From Gemmatimonadota bacterium (GTDB lineage Bacteria; Gemmatimonadota; Gemmatimonadetes; Gemmatimonadales; GWC2-71-9): a DNA stretch of 64,000 nucleotides. The stretch lies in NCBI GenBank assembly GCA_003222115.1, contig QHUL01000048.1:41678-105677 (forward strand), in the 5' to 3' direction. This document shows, one piece after another, positions 7,361-15,615 of the stretch. The notes below the pieces were generated by a model that was not told the origin of the DNA, ran no database searches, and saw only the letters and a list, made by a program, of their open reading frames with translations. A program made the position numbers and the translations under genes. Numbering within the stretch: position 1 is the stretch's first letter; every line of letters starts with the position of its first letter.

Positions 7361-9166
7361 ATGAGCCGCGGCGCCCGCCTGCTGCTGCTGCTGCGCCCCT
7401 ACACGCTCCTGTTCACCACGAACATCCTCGCGACGCTGGTGGCGTCGGTGATGGATGGGGCCACGTTCGTGCTGCTCATCCCCTTCCTGCGCGCGCTGTT
7501 CGGCCAGGAGGCGCTCCCCACGACCGGCGCCTCGGGCGTCGAGGACGTGCTCGCGAAGATCGCCGGGCCGTTCCTCGCGGCGGGAGCGCCCGCGGTCGCG
7601 CTCCGCAACGTGGTGGTCGTGCTCCTGGGCGCGCTGGTGCTGAAGAACGTGGCGCAGTACGCCGCCGCGGTCTCGAGCGTCGCGATCGAAGAGGGCGTGG
7701 TGCGCGACCTGCGGGTGCGCCTGTTCCGCCATCTCCAGACCCTGCCCCTCGGCTTCTTCCAGCGCACCAAGGGCGGCCAGCTGCTCGCCCGGGTGGTGAG
7801 CGACGCCGATCAGGTGAAGACGGCCGTCACCGCCGCGCTCGCCTCGCTGCTCCGCAACGTCAGCCTCATCGTCGTGTACGTCGCGATCTTGCTGGGGCTG
7901 TCGTGGCGGCTCACGCTGATCGCGATCGTCGCGGCCCCGGTGCTGGCGCTCATCATCCGGCCGATGATCGCCCGCGTGCGACGCCGCTCGCGCGAGCAGG
8001 CGGACGAGCGCGGCGAGCTGACGAGCCTGGTGGCGGAGATGGTGGCGTCGATCAAGCTGGTGCGCGCCTACGTGGCGGAGGCGTTCGAGGCGGAGCGCTT
8101 CCAGCGGCTCGCCGACCGCTACCGCCGGCGGGTGCTGCGCGCGCAGGGCTGGTCCACCCTCACGAGCCCCGTGAGCGAGATCTTCGCCGGGCTCGTGGTC
8201 GCGCTGATCCTCTTCTACGGCACCCACCTCGCCCTCGGCGCCTCGGCCACGCTCCGGCCCGAGGTGTTCATCGCGTTCATCTTCTTGGCGCTGCGCCTCA
8301 TGTCGCCGGTGAAGGCGGTCGCGCAGTACCCCACGATCATGGCGGGCGCGGTGGCCGCGGCCGACCGCGTCTTCGAGGTGCTCGACCTCCCGTCCGACGA
8401 AGGCGATCGGCCCGGCGAGATCCCCGCGGCCTTCCGGGAGCGGATCGAGTACCGCCGGGTGAGCTTCTCCTACGACGGCACCGAGGCCGCCGTGCTGCGC
8501 GACGTGGACCTGGAGGTGCGGCGGGGCCAGGTGGTCGCGATCGTGGGGCCGTCCGGGGCGGGAAAGACGACGCTCGTGGACCTGCTGCCGCGCTTCTACG
8601 AGCCCACGAGCGGCGGCATCCTCATCGACGGCGTGCCGATCACGCGGTTCACGCGCGCGAGTCTCCGAGCCCTGTTGGGGATCGTGTCGCAGGAGACGGT
8701 GCTCCTGAACGACAGCGTGTTCGCGAACGTCGCCTACGGGCGCAGCGACTTCACGCTCGACCAGGTGCGGCATGCGGCGCGTGCCGCGAACGCCGACGAG
8801 TTCGTCGCGCAGCTCCCCCAGGGCTACGACACCCTGCTGGGCGAGCGCGGCACCCGGCTCTCGGGCGGGCAACGCCAGCGTATCGCGATCGCGCGCGCCC
8901 TGCTGCGCGACCCCCCGGTCCTGATTCTCGACGAGGCGACGAGCGCGCTCGACGCCGAGTCGGAGCGTCTGGTGCAGGAGGCGATCGATCGCCTGATGGC
9001 GCACCGCACCGTGCTCGTCATCGCGCACCGGCTCACGACCGTGCGGCACGCGGACCTGATCGTCGTGCTGTCCGGGGGGCGCATCGTGGAGCGCGGGACC
9101 CACGACGCCTTGTTCGCGGGCGGCGGCGTGTACCGGCGGCTGCACGACATGCAGTTCCGGGTCTGA
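7361..9166 (+). CDS. ABC exporter, MsbA-like half-transporter
   Basis: A 601-residue fusion of a six-helix membrane domain (about 10-310) and a nucleotide-binding domain (about 345-590). The ATPase has Walker A GPSGAGKT (396-403), signature LSGGQ, Walker B LILDEATSA and the switch His (V-I-A-H-R). The order membrane domain-ATPase, the D-N-I/V-type coupling region and the neighbours argue for a lipid A, lipid-linked glycan or polysaccharide flippase like MsbA. It directly abuts the PorX-like gene (TGA then ATG) and precedes a glycosyltransferase by 1 nt. A drug exporter is the alternative. Confidence 0.92.
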   Translation: MSRGARLLLLLRPYTLLFTTNILATLVASVMDGATFVLLIPFLRALFGQEALPTTGASGVEDVLAKIAGPFLAAGAPAVALRNVVVVLLGALVLKNVAQYAAAVSSVAIEEGVVRDLRVRLFRHLQTLPLGFFQRTKGGQLLARVVSDADQVKTAVTAALASLLRNVSLIVVYVAILLGLSWRLTLIAIVAAPVLALIIRPMIARVRRRSREQADERGELTSLVAEMVASIKLVRAYVAEAFEAERFQRLADRYRRRVLRAQGWSTLTSPVSEIFAGLVVALILFYGTHLALGASATLRPEVFIAFIFLALRLMSPVKAVAQYPTIMAGAVAAADRVFEVLDLPSDEGDRPGEIPAAFRERIEYRRVSFSYDGTEAAVLRDVDLEVRRGQVVAIVGPSGAGKTTLVDLLPRFYEPTSGGILIDGVPITRFTRASLRALLGIVSQETVLLNDSVFANVAYGRSDFTLDQVRHAARAANADEFVAQLPQGYDTLLGERGTRLSGGQRQRIAIARALLRDPPVLILDEATSALDAESERLVQEAIDRLMAHRTVLVIAHRLTTVRHADLIVVLSGGRIVERGTHDALFAGGGVYRRLHDMQFRV

Positions 9167-9167
9167 C

Positions 9168-10031
9168 ATGCTCTCCGGCTTCACGATCGTCCGCAACGCC
9201 GTCACGCTCGACTACCCCATCATCCCCGCCGTCCGGTCGCTGCTCGACGTGTGCGACGAGGTGGTGGTGAACGTGGGGCGCTCGGACGACGGCACGCGCG
9301 AGCTGGTCGCCGCGCTGGGCGACCCGCGGGTGCGCATCCTCGACACGGTGTGGGACTTCTCCCGCGGCAGCACGGCGCTCGCCGTCGAGACCGACCGCGC
9401 CATGGCCGCCTGCCGCGGCGCCTGGGGACTCTACGTCCAGGCCGACGAGGTGCTCGACGAGCGGGGCGCGGAGATCCTCAAGCAACGGGTCGGCGAGTGG
9501 GACCGGGACGCGCGGGTGGAGGGCCTGCTGGTCGATTATCTCCATTTCTACGGCGACTTCGACACGCTCGCAACCGACCGGCACTGGTACCGGCGCGAGG
9601 TACGGTGCGTGCGCCTGGGCCGGGACGTCCGCTCCTACCAGGACGCGCAGGGGTTCCGCGTTGGCCCGGAGGAGCGGCGCGTGCGGGCGCGGGCGACGGC
9701 GGCGCGGATGTTCCACTACGGGTGGGCCCGGCCGCCCGCTGCGCTGCGGCGGAAGCTCGCGGCGTCGCGCGACATCTTCACCGAGGTGCCGGACCGGACT
9801 GCGGCGCGCGAGGCGCGGGGCCGGCTCGATTGGACTCCGCTGTTGCGCCGCTTCACGGGCGAGCACCCGCGGGCCGCGGGTGACTGGGTCGCCGAGCGGC
9901 GTGACCACGCGGGCCCCGGGGTAGGCCCGCGCCGTTTCCGGCGCCAGCACCTGCGGCTGTACCTCTCGGATTGGATCGAGCGCCTCACGGGCGCCCGCGT
10001 CTTCGAATACCGCAACTACGTCGAGGTGTGA
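9168..10031 (+). CDS. Glycosyltransferase family 2-like
   Basis: A 287-residue putative sugar transferase. The N terminus (S-G-F-T-I-V-R-N-A) and the V-V-V-N-V-G-R-S-D-D-G-T-R-E-L block match the GT-A fold; Y-V-Q-A-D-E-V-L is the likely DxD-like metal site, degenerate here as Q-A-D-E. It lacks membrane helices. It is cotranscribed with the exporter (1-nt gap). The family in which C-terminal Arg/His-rich regions follow the catalytic domain is poorly characterised, so the acceptor is unknown. Confidence 0.8.
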   Translation: MLSGFTIVRNAVTLDYPIIPAVRSLLDVCDEVVVNVGRSDDGTRELVAALGDPRVRILDTVWDFSRGSTALAVETDRAMAACRGAWGLYVQADEVLDERGAEILKQRVGEWDRDARVEGLLVDYLHFYGDFDTLATDRHWYRREVRCVRLGRDVRSYQDAQGFRVGPEERRVRARATAARMFHYGWARPPAALRRKLAASRDIFTEVPDRTAAREARGRLDWTPLLRRFTGEHPRAAGDWVAERRDHAGPGVGPRRFRRQHLRLYLSDWIERLTGARVFEYRNYVEV

Positions 10032-10052
10032 GCTTCCGCCTGCAGGAGCTCC

Positions 10053-11567
10053 TCAGCGTGACGCTGCGCTGGGCGGCGCGATCGACATCACGACCGCGCT
10101 GGTGGCGTGGTTGCGGCGGGGGTTCACGAGGTGCGCCAGCTCGTCGCCCAGGCTCGGGGTGACGGTCGCCTCGCGCTCGAGCCGGGCGCCCAGGGCGCGC
10201 TCGAGCCGCGCCGCGTCGGCTTCCGCCGAGTCGCTGTAGAGGATCAGGTAGTTGGGCGCCGGGCTCGCCGCGCGCACCGCCTGCGCGTCCTGCGCCAGCC
10301 GGTTACGGTCGGCGAACACGATAACCGGAGGCCGCGGCCGGCCCAGATAGTAGACAGGGACGGGGAACAGGTACGTGTACTGCACCACGACGACGCCCGT
10401 GGCGTCGTGCCGCGCCTGGACGTACACGAGCGGCGCGACCCGGTCCTTCTTGCCGTACACGAACAGCGTGCCCGCGAGCAGCACGGTGTTGACCGCCCAG
10501 TAGTACTTCCACAGCCAGCCGTACACGCGCGACCACGAGCGCGCCGCGAGCCACGCGGCGACGGGGCCGAAGCCGAGCGCCGCGAGCAGGATGATCACCG
10601 GGAGCACGGGGAGGAGGAAACGCTCCTGCCGATTGGCGATCGCACTGTGCGCGACGAGGAAGACGAGTGTCGGCACGCCCAGCAGGGCAAGGTCCTTGCC
10701 CCCGCGGGCGGCGGCCGTGAGGAACAGGAGCGAGAACGGCGGCACGAACAGGCCGACGAGCGCCGCCGCGTACGTCCACACCGCGCCCTGGGGGTAGCCA
10801 CCCGGGTCGGTGAGGATGCGCGGAGGCCAGTGGACCAGCGGCCCGTAGTAGATCCGGAACGAGTACCACCACTCGTGGTTGATGAGGTGGTTGCTCAGTC
10901 CTTGCAGGGTGAGGACGAGCGCCAGGCCTCCGAGGAACAGCGCGCCGCGCCGCCGGTCCGGCTCCTGCCACAGCGCGAGCAGTGCGAACGGCACCACGAA
11001 CGAGATCAGCGGGAAGCGCACGATCAGCGCGACACCCAGCGCCGTCCCGGCGAGCAGCGCGAACGTCCCGCCGCGAGGGTCGTCCCGCGCCCGCAGCAGC
11101 CACCAGCAGCTCGCGAGCAGCGGCACCTGGCATACTGCTTCCTCGAACTGGTGCACCGCGGTGATCGGGAGCGCGAAGAACGTCGCGACGAGGAGGCCGC
11201 CGAGCAGGGCCGTGCGCGGCGTCGCCGTGCGCTCCAGGATCCGGTAGACGAGCGAGACAGTGAAGAGCGAGTAGGCCGCCTGCACCAGGCGGACGACCAG
11301 GAGCTGGGTGGCGGGCGAGGGATCATCCACGGCCCCGGTCGCCCGCATGATCAGCGCGACCACGCCGGGATAGAGGATCGAGCGCTTGTGCTCGACCTCC
11401 AGGCCCAGGCCGCTCACCAGCCGCTCCGCGGCGTCGACCAGGACGTGATGATCGTCGATGGCGAGGAAGCCGCGGCTGAAGATGGCGGCGGTCACGCGCA
11501 CGAGAGCGGCGAGGATCAGGACGGCGAGGAGCGGACGCTCCCGGAGCGCGCGCCTGAGCGCGATCAT
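10053..11567 (-). CDS. Multi-pass GT-C type glycosyltransferase
   Basis: A 504-residue membrane protein with about ten to twelve hydrophobic helices. The first periplasmic loop carries F-L-A-I-D-D-H-H, the acidic signature of GT-C transferases that use polyprenyl-phosphate sugars (ALG9/PIG-like and ArnT/PMT-like families). A soluble C-terminal segment of about 120 residues (after Y-G-K-K-D-R) follows the last helices. The ATG at 11567 overlaps the stop of the GT4 gene upstream as ATGA. Likely job: a late glycosylation on the periplasmic side of the inner membrane. The exact family is uncertain. Confidence 0.8.
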   Translation of the reverse strand: MIALRRALRERPLLAVLILAALVRVTAAIFSRGFLAIDDHHVLVDAAERLVSGLGLEVEHKRSILYPGVVALIMRATGAVDDPSPATQLLVVRLVQAAYSLFTVSLVYRILERTATPRTALLGGLLVATFFALPITAVHQFEEAVCQVPLLASCWWLLRARDDPRGGTFALLAGTALGVALIVRFPLISFVVPFALLALWQEPDRRRGALFLGGLALVLTLQGLSNHLINHEWWYSFRIYYGPLVHWPPRILTDPGGYPQGAVWTYAAALVGLFVPPFSLLFLTAAARGGKDLALLGVPTLVFLVAHSAIANRQERFLLPVLPVIILLAALGFGPVAAWLAARSWSRVYGWLWKYYWAVNTVLLAGTLFVYGKKDRVAPLVYVQARHDATGVVVVQYTYLFPVPVYYLGRPRPPVIVFADRNRLAQDAQAVRAASPAPNYLILYSDSAEADAARLERALGARLEREATVTPSLGDELAHLVNPRRNHATSAVVMSIAPPSAASR

Positions 11568-12499
11568 GCAGTGTGTTGGGGCGCGAGCTTCCCCGTTTCC
11601 AGCAGGCAGCGGTACATCCGCACGTAGCCCTCGGCCATGGCGAGGTGGGTGAAGCGGCGCTCGGCGTGCGCGCGGCAGGCGGCGGGGCTTCGGGTGTGAA
11701 TCGTCGCGGCCGCGGCGATCATCTCCTCCAGGGTGCCGCACAGCGCGCCAACCTCGGGCGTGATCAGCTCCGGCAGCGCGCCGCGGCGCGTGCCGAGCAC
11801 GGGGGTGCCCGAGAGCAGGGCCTCGATCGTCACCAGGCCGAACGGCTCGTCCCACTCCGCGGGGTTCCAGAGACAGCGGGCCCGGGCGAGCAGTGCCGCC
11901 TTGGTCGCGCCGTCCACCTCGCCCACGTACTTGATCGAGCCGGTGAAGCTCGGCCGCCAGCCGCCCGCGACGATGAGCGGGTGGCCCGTCCGCTTCGCCG
12001 CTTCCACGGCCCAATGGTAGCCCTTGGCGCTGTGCAGCTTGCCGAGGAACAGGTCGTACTGCTCCGGCCGCTTGGGGAAGCGCCGGAAGAAGTACTCCGC
12101 CGGGTCGAGGCCGTTGTAAACGAACAGCTCGCTCCCGTGGCGGCGCGCGTGGTCGCGCGACAGGAAGATCGCGTTGGGGGAGACGGGGGAGCCGGGCTTG
12201 AGGTTGCGGTGGATGGTCTGGACGAACGGGATCGCGTCGGGGCCGCGCTTGAGCGGGAAGTGCACGTGCAGGATGTCGCCGTCACGCGGCAGGTACGGCA
12301 CGAGGCTCGTCGGGTCGTTGAACTTGCGGGGCGGGACTTCCACGAGCTTCGCCTCGGGGACCCGCGTGCCGGGGGGCGCGAGCAGCGTGACGCGGTGGCC
12401 GTGCGCGGCGAGCCCGCGGACCAGCGCGACGACCACCCGCTGCGGGCCGCCGTAGCCCTTCGCCGGCAGTTGCTGGTGCGACGCCACCACGACGTGCAT
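11564..12499 (-). CDS. Glycosyltransferase family 4
   Basis: A 311-residue GT-B transferase that most likely uses an NDP-sugar in the cytoplasm. The N-terminal Rossmann half begins MHVVVASHQQLPAKGYGGPQ with the Gly-rich loop; the C-terminal half holds E-P-F-G-L-V-T-I-E-A-L-L-S-G, the E-x7-E catalytic block. At 311 residues it is shorter than usual (about 370), mainly in the linker. It is divergent from the next GT4 gene across 29 nt that hold overlapping −10-like boxes. Confidence 0.9.
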   Translation of the reverse strand: MHVVVASHQQLPAKGYGGPQRVVVALVRGLAAHGHRVTLLAPPGTRVPEAKLVEVPPRKFNDPTSLVPYLPRDGDILHVHFPLKRGPDAIPFVQTIHRNLKPGSPVSPNAIFLSRDHARRHGSELFVYNGLDPAEYFFRRFPKRPEQYDLFLGKLHSAKGYHWAVEAAKRTGHPLIVAGGWRPSFTGSIKYVGEVDGATKAALLARARCLWNPAEWDEPFGLVTIEALLSGTPVLGTRRGALPELITPEVGALCGTLEEMIAAAATIHTRSPAACRAHAERRFTHLAMAEGYVRMYRCLLETGKLAPQHTA

Positions 12500-12508
12500 G
12501 GGCGAGAT

Positions 12509-12516
12509 AGTATAAC
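12509..12516. promoter_or_regulatory. Shared −10-like element between divergent GT4 genes
   Basis: In a 29-nt gap, TATACT on the minus strand (12514-12509) and TATAAC on the plus strand (12511-12516) overlap. Each would place a transcript start within about 3-6 nt of its start codon, so both mRNAs would be nearly leaderless. No good −35 box is visible for either, which keeps this tentative. Confidence 0.35.
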
Positions 12517-12528
12517 TACCTTCGGGCG

Positions 12529-13623
12529 ATGCCAGACCGGCCCCTCACCATTCTACAACTGACGCACCAGGGCGGTCCCGCCGGCTCGACACAGTCCATC
12601 TTCGGCTTGAGTCAGCACCTCGCCCGCCGCGGCCACCGCGTGGTCGTCGGCTGCCGCGAGGACACCCTGCTCGCGCGGCTGGCGCGGGAGGCGGCGCTGC
12701 CCGTGGCGCCGCTCGCGTTCACGGGCATCGGCGCCCTCGCGCGCGGGCTCGCGGGCGTCATCGCCCGGGAGCGCGTGGACGTGGTGAGCGCGCACGCCAC
12801 GCGCGACCGTCGCGCGCTCGCGTGGCTGCGCTGGCGCGGGGCCCTGCCGCAGGCGTTCGTGGTCACGCGGCGCACCATGCCCCTCACGTCCCCGCTCGAG
12901 CTCGTCGCCGTGGGACTCGCGGCGGATCGCACCATCGCCGTGAGCGAGGCCGTGGCCCGCGCGCTGCGGCGCCGGCTGCACCCGGGAGGCCGGCTGCGCG
13001 TCGTCACGAACGGCATCGCCTTGGACCGCGTGGACGCTCCCGTGCCGCCCGCTGACCTGACGGCGGCCCGCACCGCGCTGGGCGACGTCGCCGGCCGGCC
13101 GGTCGTCGTGATCGTCGCGCGCCGCAAGGACCAGGACGTCCTGCTCCGGGCCCTGCCTGGCCTCGAGCAACCCCTCGTGCTCGCGCTCGTGGGGCTCGAG
13201 GCGGATGAGCGCCTGCGCGCGCTCGCGGCCGCGGTGCCGGCTCGCCACCGCGTGGTGTTCGTGCCGCCCACCGATCGCCCGCTCGCGTTCTACCATCTCG
13301 CCGCGGCGGCCGCGCTGCCGTCCCGCATCGAAGGGATGTCGCAAACCTTGCTCGAGGCGATGGCGCTGGGGCTCCCGGTCGTGGCGTCCGACTACGGGGG
13401 CAACCCCGATCTCGTGCGGTCGGGGGAGACGGGACTCCTGGTCCCGCCGCTCGACCCCGCCGCGTGGGCGCGGGCGCTCGCGCGACTGCTCGGCGACGCC
13501 GGCCTCGCGCGGCGGCTGGCACGCGCCGGCCGGGAGCTCGTGCGGCGCGAGTTCACGCTCGAAGGCACGGCCGCGCGCACCGAAGCCATCTACCGCGAGG
13601 CGCTCGCCCGTCGTTACCATTAG
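12529..13623 (+). CDS. Glycosyltransferase family 4
   Basis: A 364-residue GT-B transferase. The N terminus reads L-T-I-L-Q-L-T-H-Q-G-G-P-A-G-S-T, with the Gly-rich donor/acceptor loop. The C-terminal half has E-G-M-S-Q-T-L-L-E-A-M-A-L-G (E-x7-E) followed by G-L-P-V-V-A-S-D-Y-G-G and G-E-T-G-L-L-V-P-P, all GT4 hallmarks. The acceptor is not predictable. It opens a plus-strand run of four sugar-transfer genes and ends 8 nt before the GT2 gene. Confidence 0.92.
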   Translation: MPDRPLTILQLTHQGGPAGSTQSIFGLSQHLARRGHRVVVGCREDTLLARLAREAALPVAPLAFTGIGALARGLAGVIARERVDVVSAHATRDRRALAWLRWRGALPQAFVVTRRTMPLTSPLELVAVGLAADRTIAVSEAVARALRRRLHPGGRLRVVTNGIALDRVDAPVPPADLTAARTALGDVAGRPVVVIVARRKDQDVLLRALPGLEQPLVLALVGLEADERLRALAAAVPARHRVVFVPPTDRPLAFYHLAAAAALPSRIEGMSQTLLEAMALGLPVVASDYGGNPDLVRSGETGLLVPPLDPAAWARALARLLGDAGLARRLARAGRELVRREFTLEGTAARTEAIYREALARRYH

Positions 13624-13631
13624 CCAGCGAC

Positions 13632-14393
13632 ATGGTTGCTCGCACGCCGGTCTCGATCGTCATCCCCACGCGCAACGAGGCGCTGCAGATCGGCGAGTGC
13701 GTTCGAGGGCTCGCGTGGGCGGGCGAGGTGATCGTGGTGGACGGCGCGTCCGCGGACGGCACGGCTGAGTCCGCACGGGCGGCGGGAGCGCGCGTCCTGA
13801 ACGGAGCCAGGGCGGGCACCGGCGGACAAACGATCGCCGCGCAGCGCAACGCGGGCATCGCCGCCGCGGCGCACGAGTGGGTGTTCGCGCTCGACGCGGA
13901 CGAGCGCATCGGCCCCGAGCTCGCCGCCGAGCTGGCGGCCACGGTGGCTGCGCCCGCCCACGACGCGTACGCGGTGCGGCGGCGCAACGTGTTCTTCGGC
14001 AAGACGATCACGCGGGCGGGGTGGGGCGAGGACTGGGTCGTGCGGTTGTTCCGGCGTGAGCGGCGCTTCGTCGAGCGGCGGGTGCACGAGGGGCTCGAGC
14101 CGGTCGCGGACGTGGGCCGGCTCGGCGCGCCGCTCGCGCACGTCCCCTACCGCGATCTGAGCCACTATCTGCAGAAGCTCGACCGCTACGCGACCTGGGC
14201 CGCCGAGGATCTGGCCGCGCGCGGGCGCCGGCCGCGCCTCAGCGACCTCCTGTTCCGGCCGCCGGCCCGGTTCGCCCGGATGTACCTGTTGCAGCTCGGC
14301 GTGCTCGACGGGTGGCGTGGCGCGGTGCTGTGCGGCCTCGCCGCCGTCAGCGTGTTCCTCAAGTACGCCCGACTCTGGGAGCGTTCGCGATGA
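13632..14393 (+). CDS. Glycosyltransferase family 2, WaaE/KdtX-like
   Basis: A 253-residue GT-A transferase. The N terminus V-S-I-V-I-P-T-R-N-E-A is diagnostic of GT2; V-V-D-G-A-S-A-D-G-T and F-A-L-D-A-D-E-R supply the nucleotide site and the DxD metal site. The later E-D-W-V-V-R-L-F-R-R block and the C-terminal Y-L-Q-K-L-D-R-Y segment are typical of the WaaE/KdtX-type enzymes that add a glucose or similar sugar to LPS core. The C terminus may associate with the membrane. Its stop overlaps the next start (ATGA at 14390-14393). Confidence 0.9.
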   Translation: MVARTPVSIVIPTRNEALQIGECVRGLAWAGEVIVVDGASADGTAESARAAGARVLNGARAGTGGQTIAAQRNAGIAAAAHEWVFALDADERIGPELAAELAATVAAPAHDAYAVRRRNVFFGKTITRAGWGEDWVVRLFRRERRFVERRVHEGLEPVADVGRLGAPLAHVPYRDLSHYLQKLDRYATWAAEDLAARGRRPRLSDLLFRPPARFARMYLLQLGVLDGWRGAVLCGLAAVSVFLKYARLWERSR

Positions 14394-15574
14394 CCGCACT
14401 GCTCTTGGCCCAGGACTTTCCCCCGATGGGCGGCGGCATCGCCCGCCTGCACGGCGAGCTCGCGCGGCGCTATCCGCGGGGCGAGTTGATCGTTTCGACG
14501 CCCCAGAGTCCGGACGCCAACGAAGTGGACGCGCAGTTCGGCGGGGCGGTGGACCGGCTGCCGATGAGCCGGCGCTTCACGAAGACGCTCCCGGGGTTGC
14601 TGCTGTGGTCGCGGCGCGCGACGGGCCTGGCGCGCCAGCACCGCGTGCGCTTCGTCCACTGCGGCAATGTGAAGCCCGCGGGCTACCCGGCGCGCTGGGT
14701 GTACGAGCGGACACGCGTCCCCTACGGCGTCTTCCTCTACGGCGCCGATCTCCTGTCCGAGCAGCACAAGTACCACAGCTCCAAGTTCAAACGCCGCTCC
14801 GCCCGCGCGATTCTGGGCGGCGCGGCCGTCTACATCGCCATCAGCAACTGGACGCGCGACCTCGCGCTCACCGTGTTGGGCGAGCTGGGCCTCGACGGCC
14901 ACGGGCAGCGGCTGCGCGTCGTGCACCTCGGCACCGATCCCGAGCACTTTCGGCCCGGGGTGGAGGCGACGGCGATGCGGGTGCGGCTCGGCATCGCGAA
15001 CGGGGCCGGGGAGGGGCGCTGGCTCGTGACCGTGGCGCGTCTGGAGAAGCACAAGGGCGTGGACACCGTGCTGCAGGCGCTCCCCGCCATCGTCGAGCGC
15101 GCCGCGGACGTGCGCTACGCAGTGGCCGGGGGCGGGCCGGAGCGCGAGTCGCTCGAAAAGCTGGCGCACAAGCTGGGCGTGGCGGACCGCGTGCGCTTCC
15201 TCGGCCAGGTGAGCGAGCGCGACCTGCCCGCGCTCTACAACCTGGCGACGGTGTACGTCGGCGCCTCGCGGCGCGGGGAGCGGATCGGCGTGGAAGGGTT
15301 CGGCATCGCGCTGGTCGAGGCGTCGGCGTGCGGGGTGCCGGTCGTCGGGGGAAACTCGGGCGGCGTGCCGGACGCGGTGCGGGATGGGGAGACGGGCTTC
15401 CTCGTGCCGCCGGAGGAGCCGGCGGCGGTGGTCGAGGCGGTCTGCCGGCTGCTCGACGACCCCGCGCTGGCGCGGCGCCTCGGCGCCGCGGGGCGCCGCG
15501 CGGTCGAGACCTACTACAACTGGGATCGCGTCGTCCGCGACATCCGCGCTATCGAATCCGAAGTGGTGGGGTAG
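14390..15574 (+). CDS. Glycosyltransferase family 4, first tandem copy
   Basis: A 394-residue GT-B transferase with F-P-P-M-G-G-G-I-A-R-L at the N terminus, V-A-R-L-E-K-H-K-G-V-D-T (donor phosphate binding) and E-G-F-G-I-A-L-V-E-A-S-A-C-G (E-x7-E). It is clearly paralogous, along its whole length, to the gene at 15616; both end with R-R-A-V-E-T-Y/F-Y-N-W-D-R-V. The ATG at 14390 is preferred over longer frames because of the ATGA overlap with the GT2 gene. Confidence 0.92.
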   Translation: MTALLLAQDFPPMGGGIARLHGELARRYPRGELIVSTPQSPDANEVDAQFGGAVDRLPMSRRFTKTLPGLLLWSRRATGLARQHRVRFVHCGNVKPAGYPARWVYERTRVPYGVFLYGADLLSEQHKYHSSKFKRRSARAILGGAAVYIAISNWTRDLALTVLGELGLDGHGQRLRVVHLGTDPEHFRPGVEATAMRVRLGIANGAGEGRWLVTVARLEKHKGVDTVLQALPAIVERAADVRYAVAGGGPERESLEKLAHKLGVADRVRFLGQVSERDLPALYNLATVYVGASRRGERIGVEGFGIALVEASACGVPVVGGNSGGVPDAVRDGETGFLVPPEEPAAVVEAVCRLLDDPALARRLGAAGRRAVETYYNWDRVVRDIRAIESEVVG

Positions 15575-15585
15575 GGGGCGGCCCC

Positions 15586-15615
15586 TTCCCCCGTCCCCCG
15601 TCCCTCGTCCCCGTC
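15586..15615. repeat. C-rich heptamer array between tandem GT4 genes
   Basis: Units TTCCCCC, GTCCCCC, GTCCCTC and a shortened GTCCCC fill the 41-nt gap between the two paralogous glycosyltransferase genes and end at the TTG start of the second. There is no inverted partner here, unlike the other arrays. Any ribosome-binding site for the second gene must lie inside this C-rich tract, where none is visible. Confidence 0.6.

Noticed and set aside
5762..9205. Very long open frame antisense to the PglZ and exporter genes (1,147 codons)
   Set aside because: GC-rich codon bias of the true genes keeps the opposite frame open; the product is Arg/His/Gln-rich with no recognisable domain.
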